Shown here: positions 43,835 to 54,522 of the stretch, piece by piece
Layout of the letters: each line of letters opens with the position of its first letter
Position numbering within the stretch: position 1 is the stretch's first letter
From: Cercospora beticola
Taxonomy: Eukaryota > Ascomycota > Dothideomycetes > Mycosphaerellales > Mycosphaerellaceae
Assembly (NCBI RefSeq): GCF_033473495.1
Contig: NC_088936.1
Location: 4,464,001-4,528,000 of the forward strand
DNA: 64,000 nt
Direction of reading: 5' to 3'
Translations under genes and position numbers: made by a program
Notes under the pieces: generated by a model
What the model was told of the DNA's origin: nothing
Databases searched by the model: none
Seen by the model: only the letters and a program-made list of their open reading frames with translations

Positions 43835-45881
43835 GCCTGGATTACTGGTGCTCGCCTCTCGAGCCGAAGAGGGTGGAAGAAGGACAACTCGTCAAAGGTG
43901 GGCCGGGCATGTTCCTTTTGCGAGGCGCGCAACCAACGGCCGCTGCTGCGACGGTGGGTTGTGGTGATCAGCGACGTGCTCCAGACCCTGGCCGCAATCA
44001 TCGCGCAGAAGCGACTCACACGCGCAAGCTCAAAAACAGGCTTCGCCAGCCTGCGGGGCGGGAGCGCGGCGCCCGAGCGATGGCATGGATTGTGCTGCCA
44101 GCTCTACACCTCGTCCCATGTACTGATCATCACCACCGCGACTGCCCACTCGTCAACTTGTGCACCGCTGCTGCGCTTTTGCGATGCATCACGCTGTGCC
44201 GCCAGCCCTCCTCAGCCCACTGGGCGGCGACTGGCCTAGCGCGGGCGATTGGCCTTGGCTCAGCGAGTGCTCGAGGCGGCTGCCGGGTGTCCACCACCCT
44301 GCATAAAATTGTTTCTTCGATGCACGAAGTCGCTCAACCACGTTGTCCGCTCACACCCTTTCATCACACCTGTGCCAATGGTTTGGCTACACTCGAGCGT
44401 ATCTGACTGCCGGCATGTCTGTCACGGCAATTACTCGGCAATCTGCGCACGACTCGCGGTGGTGATGGGCGAACTGGGAGACTGGCGTATGCCTATCTGC
44501 ACCTTGGCCGCGCCTGTCTCAGCAAGAGGTGTTCTCTGACCCTCATGACTGAGACGACAGGAAATTTCCATTTTCGCTCCCTGCCCTTGGCACAAGATGA
44601 CACACGCTCCCATTTTGGACAGTTCTAATTCGGTGTCGGAGCCATGGCGCAATGCGATTTGGCCGGCACGAGTGGACGTTCATCGCTTGAAAGCCACCGA
44701 CATGATGGCTGTCAGTCGGGATCCCGCCGGGACGCCATAAATGCGACTTCTTTTGACAGGCCGTGCTACGTGTGACACAAACGACCAGAAGGAGCAGTAC
44801 CACCGGCGATCTTGATGAATGTCGGTGTTTGCAGCCAGCAAGACGCACACAAGCATGGAATACATTCATCATATCGCGAGTCATGGCCGATCAAGCGTAC
44901 AGCTTGTACAGAGGTGACAGCTGAAATTGATCACATTCATAGGCGGCGTTTGCCGGAAGACGCTCCAGAACTCGGAGGCCACGCAAAACCCGGTCAACCT
45001 ACGAGAGCGATTCGCGATAAAAGCACGATAGCATGCAAGCCTGCATGGTCTAGCGACGCACGTCGACGTCCGGATTTCTTCACAGTTTGCATTGCCGTCT
45101 CCCCGGCGCTATACCATATGTCGACGTGGTTGGTTTTGATAATGTCTCGGCATGCTGCCCTACAGGCTGAACATTGCTTTAACTCAGGTGGCGAAGGACT
45201 TCACTTCATGAGAGCTCACTTATCACAGTATGCTTTTTCGCAAAGTGCCGCGGCATATGCAGAGTATATCGCGGAGTATGCACCTAAAGTACGATCGCCT
45301 GCGAAAGTGGTTCGTCTTCGGATTGCTTCGTATAGCCACGAATAGACGAAGCATCGAGGAGGTCCTTAATCCTAACCCAAATACGAGCATTGCAGCTTCC
45401 ACTTTCATCAATCGTACATAAATATAACAGTGGAGGATCTCCGCTGGGATACCATAACGGCAGCCGGCAACTGCAGGCACTCAATGCGGTCGCCTTAAAC
45501 CTTGGTATGACGGCTTGGCTACCTGTTCAAGATTGGCGGTGTTGGCAAAGCTTCTACGCAGGAACTCCAAGGCAGTGAAGCACACTTTCAAACTTGGGAC
45601 ACGTATCTTCCTAAGTCTGGAGAATGGACAACTGAAAGGAACAAGAATCCTGCTGCTGTGCAAGAGAAGTTCTACTACAATAAATTGGAAATAGCAAAAT
45701 GTCTCGGAATAACGATATTCCGCTGCAATTCACTCATTACTCACCGTAATCACGCCTTGAACATATTTTACTATTAAACAAAAATACTGAAACATTCTGC
45801 CGCTTTCCAGCACATCAACACTGTACCAGAAAACTATACAACACATACCTACCTCAAGACCACGCAAAACTCCAAGACAAA
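43835..45881. other. Long divergent intergenic region
   Basis: About 2 kb between the Zn2Cys6 gene and the TXNDC17-like gene. Frames of up to 177 codons (44812-45345, plus) show no family resemblance. The part after 45300 becomes AT-rich and holds a 7-bp perfect inverted repeat at 45705-45722. Confidence 0.45.
45705..45722. promoter_or_regulatory. Inverted repeat CGGAATA-N4-TATTCCG
   Basis: Perfect 7-bp arms separated by 4 bp, about 160 bp upstream of the ATG at 45882. Outward-facing CGG ... CCG ends match the layout bound by Zn2Cys6 dimers, here with 12 bases between the triplets. Binding is inferred. Confidence 0.35.
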
Positions 45882-46388
45882 ATGCCAATCCTCACTCCAG
45901 AATCTTTCACCCTCCCATCTTCGGCCTCCTCTCTCACAATCCCTGCCAACTCGCCAGCCTTCTTCATCGCCTATCTCGCATCCAAAGACCCAAATACGCA
46001 AAAACCCTGGTGTCCCGACGTTGTAGCCAGTCTTCCAACTCTCGAAGCAACTTTCACGGGATCGAAGAAGCCGACTGTGGCTTTTGTTGAAGTTGGGCAG
46101 AGGCCGGAGTAAGTTTGTCTCTCTCCCAAAGAATCAAATAGAGATCTCTGGAGGGAGGAATTTTCATTGTCTGAGATGTGATGTGCTAATTCGAGTGATG
46201 TGGTTGGCAGATGGAAAGTACAGACTAATGTCTTCCGGACTGCGTGGAATGTGCATAATGTTCCTACGTTGGTTAGGTATGAGAATGTGGGAGGTGAGGT
46301 TAAGGAGACGGGGAGGTTAGTGGAGGGGGAGATTTTGGACGATACGAAGCTTCAGAAGTTGATTGAGGGTGCTGGTGCTGCGGCGTAA
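45882..46388 (+). CDS. TXNDC17-like thioredoxin-fold protein with one active-site Cys
   Basis: Two exons, 45882-46108 and 46211-46388, with a 102-bp intron; 134 aa. The junction gives VGQRPEWKVQTNVFRTAWNV. The fold is that of the TXNDC17/TRP14 (DUF953) family: FFIAYLASKDPNTQKPWCPD, TVAFVEVGQRPEW and NVPTLVRYENVGGEVKETGR. The usual WCPDC active site reads WCPDV, so the resolving cysteine is missing. That suggests a monothiol role such as glutathionylation or cystine handling rather than a dithiol reductase (inference). No targeting signal, so probably cytosolic. Confidence 0.85.
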
Positions 46389-46556
46389 GATCAAAATGCT
46401 TTTGTTTACTCTGAATGGCGGTCCGCGATGGAGCTCGACATTGTGTTTCCTGTGAAGACATATCTTGCCCCAACAGAGATGGTGGATATCAGTTTGCCAC
46501 ATCTGCTACATCGAAAGACACGACTTGTGCATCAGCAATTCGCACCTTTCCCGACT

Positions 46557-47555
46557 TCAGTTACCCTTCTTTCCACCACTGTCAACACACACGACTGTCA
46601 TGGAGATGAATGAACAAATGCCATCCTCGCATTTTGACCACTCCTCCAGTCCCTTCCGGATGGATGTAATGTCTTCCGAAGTGACATTCGCCGCCTTCAT
46701 CATTTCTGGCTTGCTTCCAACATCTGCAAATATCTGGGCGAATCCTTTAGCCAGTCCTGCACGTTCCATGGGCGAAGAAACTGTCGATTCTGACATCTTG
46801 TGACGCGTAATGTCATCGCGTGCGTAGCCAGCAGCAAGGCCGTGCGATATGAGCTTTCTACCAAGCAGGGTATCTGCACCTTTTGCTGCGCCGATGCGAG
46901 GAAAGACTTCGAGAAGCTTTTGCATGCCGGGTACTTCGGGATATGCGTAGAAGAGGCCGGAGTCTCCTTCTGTTAGGGAGATGGTTCCGCCTGCTATTGT
47001 GGCTCGTTTCATTTGCTTGATTGAAGTGAGAGCGTCGGGAGTGTGCATGATTGCCTGAGGCGTGGAGCATTAGCACATCGTGACGGAGAGCATGAATGAG
47101 GAAAGGAGCTTACCGCATGACTGTAGATGAGATGGCAGCCTCCTTCGATAGCTTCGAAGTTGGGTTGAGCAGCAAGTTCGGACAGCTTGAGTGCATCCCC
47201 TACAGAGTAATGTAGGTTCTGAACGCCAGTTTGGTTTGCCGCGTCCTGCGCCAGCTGGGTAAAATGTTCAGCTTTCGATATACGTGGAGAAGTTCGTTGC
47301 ACATCTACCGACCTTGATAGACTTGGCATCAATGTCCATGCCAAGCACCCTAAGACGAGGATAGCGTTGGGCAATGTCGAGAGTAATGCCGCCTGGACCG
47401 CAGCCTACTTCGCACACGACAGCACCTTCTGGCAGTTCGTCCAGGATGGGAATGAGATGAGGGACCTGTGGTGCCAGACGCCGACTCTGCATGGCGTTGC
47501 GCATGACATCGGAGCTGGAGGCCATCCAGGTATCTTCGCTGGAGGCAGTGGACAT
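46557..47555 (-). CDS. SAM-dependent methyltransferase (UbiE/COQ5-like fold)
   Basis: Three exons, 47555-47313, 47254-47114 and 47054-46557, with introns of 58 and 59 bp; 293 aa. Class I methyltransferase motifs are clear: VCEVGCGPGGITLDIAQRYP (motif I), LRVLGMDIDAKSI (motif II), NLHYSVGDALKLSEL (motif III) and GGCHLIYSHA, then GGTISLTEGDSGLFYAYPEV. For intron 1 I used the acceptor at 47255, which follows a GCTGAAC branch point and a T-rich tract. The substrate cannot be told; the short C-terminal helical domain resembles small-molecule rather than protein methyltransferases. Divergent from NDUFS6. Confidence 0.85.
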
Positions 47556-47991
47556 GGTGGCGGAGCTGCGGTGAGTACAGGTCACGTTGAATGAAAGATA
47601 TGAGATGGAGCAGGATGTGGGAGAATGGTGATATACTTGGCCTTGATGTCGGCGGTGGCACGCGGCGGGAGACTGACGCGGAAGGAATCAGGGTGCGGTG
47701 GCCGTAAACGGCAGCGATCTCTGTATGAGGGGGTATGCTCGACAGCACGATACGACTGCACTGAGTTGTCAGGTAGGCGAGGCTCATGTCATCGCATCGG
47801 CCTTCGCGTAGTATTCCCGTCGTAATATGTATGATGTTGTTGTTGCTGGTCGGCCTCGCGAGATGGAAGTGACGACCCTGCACGGACGCTGATTCTGCGC
47901 TTCTCTCATTGGTCAATGCCTGGGAGACACTTCAACCTCACGAACATCGAGCACCATCTCCTTCCTGTCCAGCTCTCCACCACAGCCCGTC
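47556..47991. promoter_or_regulatory. Shared divergent promoter, methyltransferase / NDUFS6
   Basis: About 435 bp between divergent ATGs. A small TTG repeat occurs near 47830-47845. No other motif stands out. Confidence 0.35.
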
Positions 47992-48795
47992 ATGCTCCAA
48001 CGAAGCGCACAGAGGCTGGCGCCAGCCGCGAGTCGGCGTATGCTCGCCGCTCGCTCCTACAGCTCTTTCGCCACCGACAACACGATCCCCACGAACAGTC
48101 CGCAGCAACCCCAGCGGCACTCGCCCGTCTCGAGCACCAATGCTCTCCCGACTGTCGCCCATGGAGCGCAGGACGAAGCCCTGGTCGAGCAAGTGGAAGA
48201 TGGAGAGAAGAAGCGCGTGATGCAGGCGCCAAACCGAGCGGGCATTTGGAGCAGGAGCCAGAAGCCGCGGGCTGAGGCCATGGTTGGGCCACGATTTGAG
48301 CAGACTATTATGGAGGACCAGGTGAGGATGAATCCGACAGCAGTTGCTGGCCATACCAGTGTATGAAGCACTGTGGAGCGCGAGCTGACAGAATATTTCA
48401 GCCTCGACCACTCGCTGCCATTGACCTCATTCACAAGCAGCCTGTGAGATGGACCAAGGAGCGTGTTGTATCCTGCGACGGAGGAGGTGGACCACTGGGA
48501 CACCCAAGAATCTTCATCAATGTGGACAAGCCACAAATCTGCATGTGCACATACTGTGGTCTGCCATTTGTGAGTCCGACCTGAAGCCGGCATGCGCGCC
48601 TTACTGACTGTGTTCATGCAGGCACACGAGCACCACCGCAAGCACCTTCAGAGCTTGCCTCATACTTCATACCCGCTCGAGCCGATCAATGATGCTGCAC
48701 AGATTCCAGCGGGAGATCTCAATGCTGGAAGCGCAAGGACAGGCGCTACCACGCCCTACCAAACTGTGACCGGAGAGCCATACGGTCAGAGATAG
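47992..48795 (+). CDS. Complex I zinc-binding subunit, NDUFS6/13 kDa-A type
   Basis: Three exons, 47992-48321, 48402-48569 and 48622-48795, with introns of 80 and 52 bp; 223 aa. The N-terminus MLQRSAQRLAPAASRRMLAA is a mitochondrial presequence. The conserved C-terminal zinc domain reads VSCDGGGGPLGHPRIFINVD and then CMCTYCGLPFAHEHH; the ligands are one Cys, the His in GHP, and the CTYC pair. This subunit sits in the matrix arm of NADH:ubiquinone oxidoreductase. A C-terminal extension of about 45 residues after the zinc domain (ending TGEPYGQR) and a long N-terminal linker are fungal features. Confidence 0.92.
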
Positions 48796-49511
48796 AGAGC
48801 ACAGTCCCAGGACTGAGGTATTGTAAATGATAGCTTGAGATGTCCATGTCTCACCCACCTGCGACGATTTTCCTGAAGTGACGTGAAGTCTCACACTGTA
48901 CTGGCAACTTCGACGAGCCTACCACGCCTACTGACGCTGTTTACGACAGGACTTATTTGTATAGCAGAAGCGGTTCTCACCAGATGCACTTCGAAGGCGA
49001 GAGGAAAACGAAGTCCGGGCTGTGGACACTGATCCATGACCCTGTCTACGGCGCTTTGTGAGCTGTAGCCAAAAATGTGCAAGTCAGAGTCGTCCTTGAC
49101 CCATCACAATGGACACGTTCACCGTAAAGCATGCTCTAAATCAGGAGTAATAGAGTAGCACGAGGTGGTAGAAGCAGATGCTTTACCTGCTCGTTACGAG
49201 AACGATCTGCTGTGCAGTGACTGTTGGTCAAATATCCAGCAGAGCAGAGAGTCCCCGACGAAAATGACACTGCGCAGTGTAAACTCCACGAGCTAATACT
49301 CGCAACGAGTGTTTATCATATAAATCAGAGAGCGAAGTGTGCTGTTGCGCGCCTGCCTACTGATGCTGGCTGCAGCTAAGCGGCGCTAATGTACTAGCGG
49401 CAGTGCACTCTCGCAAACAGTTGCTCGCAAAACCAAAACTTTCTGCTCGCACATCTGCAAATTCTTCCTGCACGCCAACCAATATCAAGACGGACGGCGC
49501 GCATCAGCAGC
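48796..49511. other. Intergenic region
   Basis: 3' region of NDUFS6 and promoter of the first F-box gene. No coding signal. Confidence 0.45.
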
Positions 49512-50894
49512 ATGTCGAACAACAACCCAAGAAAGCGCACTCTCGAGAGTGACGTCTGTGCCATCGACGACAACACTCAGAAGATTGTCACCGCGACGAA
49601 TGTCACAACCAGTGCATCCCGAACGATGCAAGACGACACGGAGGAATCCAGCGCTCAGTCACTCGTGATTCCAGCGGACAAGCTTGGAAAGACCGACACT
49701 GGGAGGACACCTTCCATTCAGCTTGGCTCTCTCGCTGTCGAGATTCATATTGACATCGCTGAGCACTGCCACGATGAAGACTTGTGCGCGCTGCGCCTGG
49801 TTTGTCGCAGCCTTGCAAAAGATAGCACAGACATCTTTGCCGCCCGCTGCTTCTCAAAGCTTGCTTGCAACATTAGCTCTACGACTTCAGTCAATCGTCT
49901 GCAGGCCATCGTCGCCGTACCCGAGTTTTGCAGACGAGTAAAATGCTTCTCAATCTCCGCAATTTGTGGTATTGATGCTGTGCCTTCCGACGGAGTTTCG
50001 TTCGTCGATGAACAGGCTCTTCATGCACTTACGCAGTGCTTCCGTTCTTTCAAGGAAGCCGATGCAGCCAGAAGCATTCGCATTGAGGCTGGAGACGACG
50101 GACGCTGCTTCGAAGCTGCCAGTTACGCATTGGGTATGTCAAGCCTTGGCATCGACTCGCTGAGTTTCCTTTTCAAGTGTTCGTCAGTGACTGGGCCAAT
50201 TCCTCTCGCATCGTTAACGATGCAAAATTGGGAAGGCCTGTGTTCACTCTGGTCGAAGCTCAAAACTCTCAAAATGGGAATTCTGGGCACCAGGGAGAAG
50301 CTCGCTAATCAACGTAATGGACGATTTCGCCAGCTCTTAGCGAAAGCTACGAGTCTCAAGTCTCTTACCCTGGGAAACGACTATCATGCCATGAGTCCGG
50401 TGCTGCGCTCTGTGCAGGAGCTGCTCCCTGTGTCGCCGTTGCGCCAACTGAAACTGGTCAACGTAGAGACGAAATGGGATGATCTGATACGTCTTCTCGC
50501 ACACTATCATCGCTCACTGAGGGAACTGACTCTATGTGGCGTCGAGATCTTCAGCGAAGCAGAGGATTTATGGCCTAACGTGTTGAACCAGCTGGAAGGC
50601 ATACTGCAGCTGGAAACCTTCGAAGCCGATCAGTTGTCTCGTGTGACAGTCTACGAGGAATATCTTTTCGGCATCGAACCACGTTGCTCGCAAATCCATT
50701 ACGTTGGAACTAAAGAAGAAGTCTCGGCGCAGCTGAAAGAGCTGGCCACGATGGGATATGAGGTAAACCGCTGGGCAAGCGATGTCGACGTTGATGAGAG
50801 ATTCTCGCTCGATGAGGATGAGGAAGCTATTGATGAAATCATCGACTGGCGCGTCGAACAAGCTTGGGAGGGAAGTGGATATGATCACGAGTAG
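49512..50894 (+). CDS. F-box-like protein, local paralogue family copy 1
   Basis: Single exon, 460 aa. After a Ser/Thr-rich N-terminus, an F-box-like helix bundle spans about residues 70-115 (QLGSLAVEIHIDIAEHCHDE, LCALRLVCRSLAKDSTDIFA). The remainder has irregular leucine-rich segments (SLKSLTLGNDYH, PLRQLKLVNVETKW, SLRELTLCGVEIFSE), which would be the substrate-recognition part. The C-terminus is very acidic. F-box proteins connect targets to the Skp1-Cul1 ubiquitin ligase. This copy is on the plus strand, whereas its relatives at 54.5-59.5 kb are on the minus strand. Confidence 0.75.
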   Translation: MSNNNPRKRTLESDVCAIDDNTQKIVTATNVTTSASRTMQDDTEESSAQSLVIPADKLGKTDTGRTPSIQLGSLAVEIHIDIAEHCHDEDLCALRLVCRSLAKDSTDIFAARCFSKLACNISSTTSVNRLQAIVAVPEFCRRVKCFSISAICGIDAVPSDGVSFVDEQALHALTQCFRSFKEADAARSIRIEAGDDGRCFEAASYALGMSSLGIDSLSFLFKCSSVTGPIPLASLTMQNWEGLCSLWSKLKTLKMGILGTREKLANQRNGRFRQLLAKATSLKSLTLGNDYHAMSPVLRSVQELLPVSPLRQLKLVNVETKWDDLIRLLAHYHRSLRELTLCGVEIFSEAEDLWPNVLNQLEGILQLETFEADQLSRVTVYEEYLFGIEPRCSQIHYVGTKEEVSAQLKELATMGYEVNRWASDVDVDERFSLDEDEEAIDEIIDWRVEQAWEGSGYDHE

Positions 50895-52215
50895 CTTAAA
50901 GATGAGGCGGAACAATGGGAACTTGAGACTGAGCTACCGAATGGAGATGATGCTCTCGTGGACGGAGATTGAAATGGTTGTCCTTTACTGCAAGGCTGGG
51001 TGGGCAGGCGGCTGGCCATGGAGTCAGCTCCAACGTGGTCCTGCAGGCCATGGTCAAGCCAGCAGGTCAAAGAAAGCGGTATTGGTGCAAGTCTACAGCA
51101 GTAGCTGCTTCTCTTCTTTTTTAAATGAGTTCGAGTCGATAGAGTCGTGTACGAGAATGGTGCGTAATGTAGCGAACGATATTGTACGCGTTTCAACTTT
51201 GCCACTCTCTTGAAGAATGCCCCTGCTCCGCACCATGAGATACAATCATTTTCTGGAAGTCATGCAGTACACTCGTGGAGCGTCCTCTACACGATTGCAT
51301 AGGCGGCATAGTAACTCCAGGAACGACTTCAGCTGACACCCGGCCCGCTTTCTCCTCTCCAGCTGTCACTGAAATTCCAATCCCAGGACTCTACTGGTGT
51401 GCGAGGACCTGCTCCGGTAACTTAATATGTGCTCTGATGACTACGGGGAGAAAGAACACACGGCAGTGATGCGAAGTCCAAGCGGAGCGATTCTGGAGTG
51501 TCGAGAAGATGGCATTGTGATCAATACATTAAACCATCCGCCCAGGAAGAGGAGATGGAGACGACCTCATCGTAGCTCGCTCCAGCAGTCTTTTGCACGT
51601 TGGTCTTGGAAACTCGAAGATGCAAATCGTAGATCTGTGGGATCATGGTCGAAATCTGCTGTTGTATTGTTTGACCCCTGTTCTGGTGGGGGAACACATT
51701 CTGAGCTGAGCAAGATCTTTGTTGTCCCATCTCCTGCAGCTGGACTTCGCGGCTTGCTATCCGCCAGTAGAAGAGGCGAAAGTGAAAATAGCGGCAGTCT
51801 CGCGCCTTCACTCGGCTGAAGGAAGGACTCGAGCCCGGGGAGCATCACTTCGCGCTTGCCTCACTACTTCCTCCTCTGTAAACAAAACGTCGCCGTCTTT
51901 GCTTTCCAACTCCAGAACAAAAATGTGCTGGCCGTGCACAGAGACAGTCTGGTTGGAGTCGTCGCCGCCGCCGCCGCGCCGCAGAAGACGCACTCGGAAA
52001 TTGACAATCGAACGCGAATTGCGCACGTCCCACGCGAGAGCGGTAAGTGTCTTGCCTCATTTTTGCCACTCCAGCACCCTCACTTGCACGATACAAACAC
52101 AAACACCTCCATGAACCAACCTCTTCCCCTCTTCACGCGACAACAAGTCAACCGCCAACTTCCTCTTCCACCCCAACCCGTCTTCACCCACCGTCATCAA
52201 CGAAGCGCATCCACC
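50895..52215. other. Intergenic region and probable leader
   Basis: About 1.3 kb with no recognised gene. Frames around 51427-51819 (plus) and 51521-51848 (minus) overlap and look non-coding. The frame of the next gene stays open from 51856, and a GTAAGTG at 52042 could be a 5' UTR intron donor. Confidence 0.45.
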
Positions 52216-52945
52216 ATGTCTGCCACCGGCGACAGCGAGTACGAGCATTGGCCGTCCGACAAGAAGTACTACACCCAGCCGGCCAAGCCCGCTCCAGGCT
52301 TCGATGGCAACAACGGCTATCACTCCCACTCGTACCTCATGCCCAAGGAGAAATCTCGCTCGCCAGCTCGCGCTGACTCCAAGTCCCCTCAACCACCCGT
52401 CGTCTCTTACCCACAGCCCATCTACTACGGCTACCCAACTCCGCAGATGGCTCACCCAGGCGCACAGCAGTACTATTCGCACCCTGTGCCAATCTACACC
52501 GCTCCACAGGGCTACTACCAGCCGTACCCAATGCCAGCTCCGGCCGGCGCTCCAATGCCTGGCGCGCCAGGCGGCCACTACTACATCCCAGTCGGCGAAG
52601 CGCCCAAGGCAGCAGAGCCGGGTCCGACGACCAACGCCTGGATCGGTCGCACTAAAGCCCAAGTCGATGAGGACAACATGAAGATGGCCAAGGCCGAGAA
52701 GGTCTACGAGCCGCGCGAGTTCGTGCCGAAGATGGACGACAGTCAGATGTGCTGGGTCGTCGAGCTCGACAAGACCAACACCTTGCGGTATGTCTCGACT
52801 TCTGTAGCTGCTCTTGAAGTGATGACAAAGCTAACGATGTGGCAGCATGTTTCGTGAGGCAAAGGAGCTGACTGGATACTGGAAGGAGGATCCACGCTAC
52901 CCGAAATCGTTCTACTTCGTCCGCACCGAGGAGAAGGAGGAGTGA
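52216..52945 (+). CDS. Tyr/Pro-rich unknown protein
   Basis: Two exons, 52216-52787 and 52846-52945, with a 58-bp intron containing GCTAACG before GGCAG; 223 aa. The middle is rich in Tyr, Pro, Gly and Gln (YYGYPTPQMAHPGAQQYY, GYYQPYPMPAPAGAPMPG), likely disordered. The C-terminal part is compact and looks conserved: TTNAWIGRTKAQVDEDNMKM, CWVVELDKTNTLR, FREAKELTGYWKEDPRYP. I know no named family. The start at 52216 has a strong context (CCACCATGTC); an in-frame ATG at 52111 would add 35 residues. Confidence 0.7.
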
Positions 52946-53547
52946 AGAGAGGCATGTTCTTGCGCCCGAAAATCGGTTGCCTGGAGCTTATCATCAAGTC
53001 TTGGGCACGTTGCAGAAGCGATTGGAGAGCGGCACGATGTGGCCACGTTTGGGAAGGGTACTTGGAGCTGCACGATTGTGAACAGCAGCTTGAGTAATGC
53101 TGCGAATCACATGGTCTGAGCATGCGGCACACGAGATGCTGCTACGGCAAAGTATGATGAGTGTTTTATGAATGTGAAGAGCTTGGTTCTCTGCCTTCTT
53201 CTCCCTTTCCCCGAAAAGCACATTCAAGCTACGGCGCTCCATAACGTCGTCCGAGACACAAAACCGACAACCTCAAAGTGCTCACTGTCCCGCCGTGACG
53301 TCAGCTCTGAAGAACATCACTTCCAATGCCCTTCGACACAAATCTGCGCAATACCTGCCTGTTCCTGTCCATCTTCATCCTCGCCTTTTTCCCAAACATC
53401 TTCCACGTCCTCCTCCTCCCACTCACCTACCCGCTTTCCTGGCTGGTTCCCGACTTCTCGTCAATACCGACGCCCAAGCTCCCCACCTGCGCCTGCTGTC
53501 CACCAGCATCTTGCACACCGAGCACAAGTTCCTCCACAACCACAACG
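52946..53547. other. Intergenic region and leader of the YjbQ-type gene
   Basis: No separate gene recognised. From 53326 the frame of the next gene is already open and codes a hydrophobic stretch; see that entry. Confidence 0.4.
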
Positions 53548-53991
53548 ATGTCCTGGACACAAAAGACCTTCACACTCCCTTCCAAATCCCGCGGCTCCTA
53601 CCTCATCACGAACGACATCCTCTCCTCCGTACCCGAAATAAAGAACTACCGCGTCGGACTGGTACACCTCTTCATTCAACACACTTCATGCGCGCTCTCG
53701 CTGAACGAGAACTGGGATGAGGATGTACGAGCCGATATGTCCGACGCTCTCGACCGCATCGTACCCGAGGATAAGAAAGGAACGCTGTACAGACATTCGT
53801 GCGAGGGACCGGATGATATGCCTGCGCATGTGAAGAGTGCGTTGGTAGGAGCGAGCGTCAGTGTGCCGATTAGCGAGGGCAAATTGGCGTTGGGAACGTG
53901 GCAGGGAATTTGGTATCTGGAGTTCAGGGAAGCTAAGATGAGGAGGAAAGTTGTTGCTACGATTCAGGGTGAGAAGTTTGAGGGGAAGTGA
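53548..53991 (+). CDS. YjbQ/UPF0047 family protein
   Basis: 147 aa from the ATG at 53548, close to the family's usual 135-145. The family core is complete: LVHLFIQHTSCALSLNENWD, EGPDDMPAHVKSALVGASVS, VPISEGKLALGTWQGIWYLE. Bacterial members have thiamine-phosphate synthase-like side activity; the true role is unsettled. An in-frame ATG at 53326 would add 74 residues including two hydrophobic segments (NTCLFLSIFILAFFPNIFHV and LPLTYPLSWLVP) and a Ser/Thr/Cys-rich linker. Homologues that I recall start near MSW, so I treat the extension as leader, but a membrane-anchored form is possible. Confidence 0.85.
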   Translation: MSWTQKTFTLPSKSRGSYLITNDILSSVPEIKNYRVGLVHLFIQHTSCALSLNENWDEDVRADMSDALDRIVPEDKKGTLYRHSCEGPDDMPAHVKSALVGASVSVPISEGKLALGTWQGIWYLEFREAKMRRKVVATIQGEKFEGK

Positions 53992-54522
53992 CTTGCTGGA
54001 GAGAAAAGGGGAGAGCTTGATGGACAAATGGGGAGGCTTTGAGGTAACGAGAAGTTCGCAAGGATGAGAGTGTGGACGGATGCGAAGAAACGCACATGAT
54101 ACGGAGCCATCGCTAGTGATGGTCATGAAGGGTGGAGTGTGAGAAATGGATTCTTGCGACACTGCTACATTCAGGTATTGTAGCTCCAAGCGAGCTCTGG
54201 AAGTCAAAGACCCGAATAGCAAGATTCGCCTGCTCTCAGCCGTGCGATTACAATACAAAGGCCCAGGATGCGGCGCTGTCCTCGCGACAGCTGCATGCGT
54301 AAGGCTGAGAACCAAATCCCGCAAACCTCCCAGGCGCCTCCATTGTATCCCGAGCTGCAAGGACAGTTTGTCAGCGCGCAAGTCATCAAATGTCAATGTC
54401 GCGGTCCTGACACCCAGATATTCCATCGCATCTTCTTGCGACTCTTCATTCAAACCGGCATCACCGCCCTCTCCCACCATTGCCCTTCAAACAAGCCAGC
54501 CTCTGCTGTCCGCACCTTCTAT
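53992..54522. other. Convergent 3' intergenic region
   Basis: 3' ends of the YjbQ-type gene and the second F-box gene. No coding signal was recognised. Confidence 0.45.

Noticed and set aside
44812..45345. 177-codon frame in the Zn2Cys6 / TXNDC17 intergenic region
   Set aside because: Composition is irregular, there is no domain or signal, and overlapping frames on both strands are equally open.
47272..47308. Alternative 37-bp intron 1 for the methyltransferase gene (GTAGAT to GAAAG)
   Set aside because: It is shorter than the other introns here and lacks a branch point. The 58-bp intron ending at 47255 has a GCTGAAC branch and gives a better family alignment.
51521..51848. Overlapping minus-strand frames before the Tyr/Pro-rich gene
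   Set aside because: Both start with or depend on weak starts, resemble no family, and lie in what is probably the leader or promoter of the plus-strand gene.
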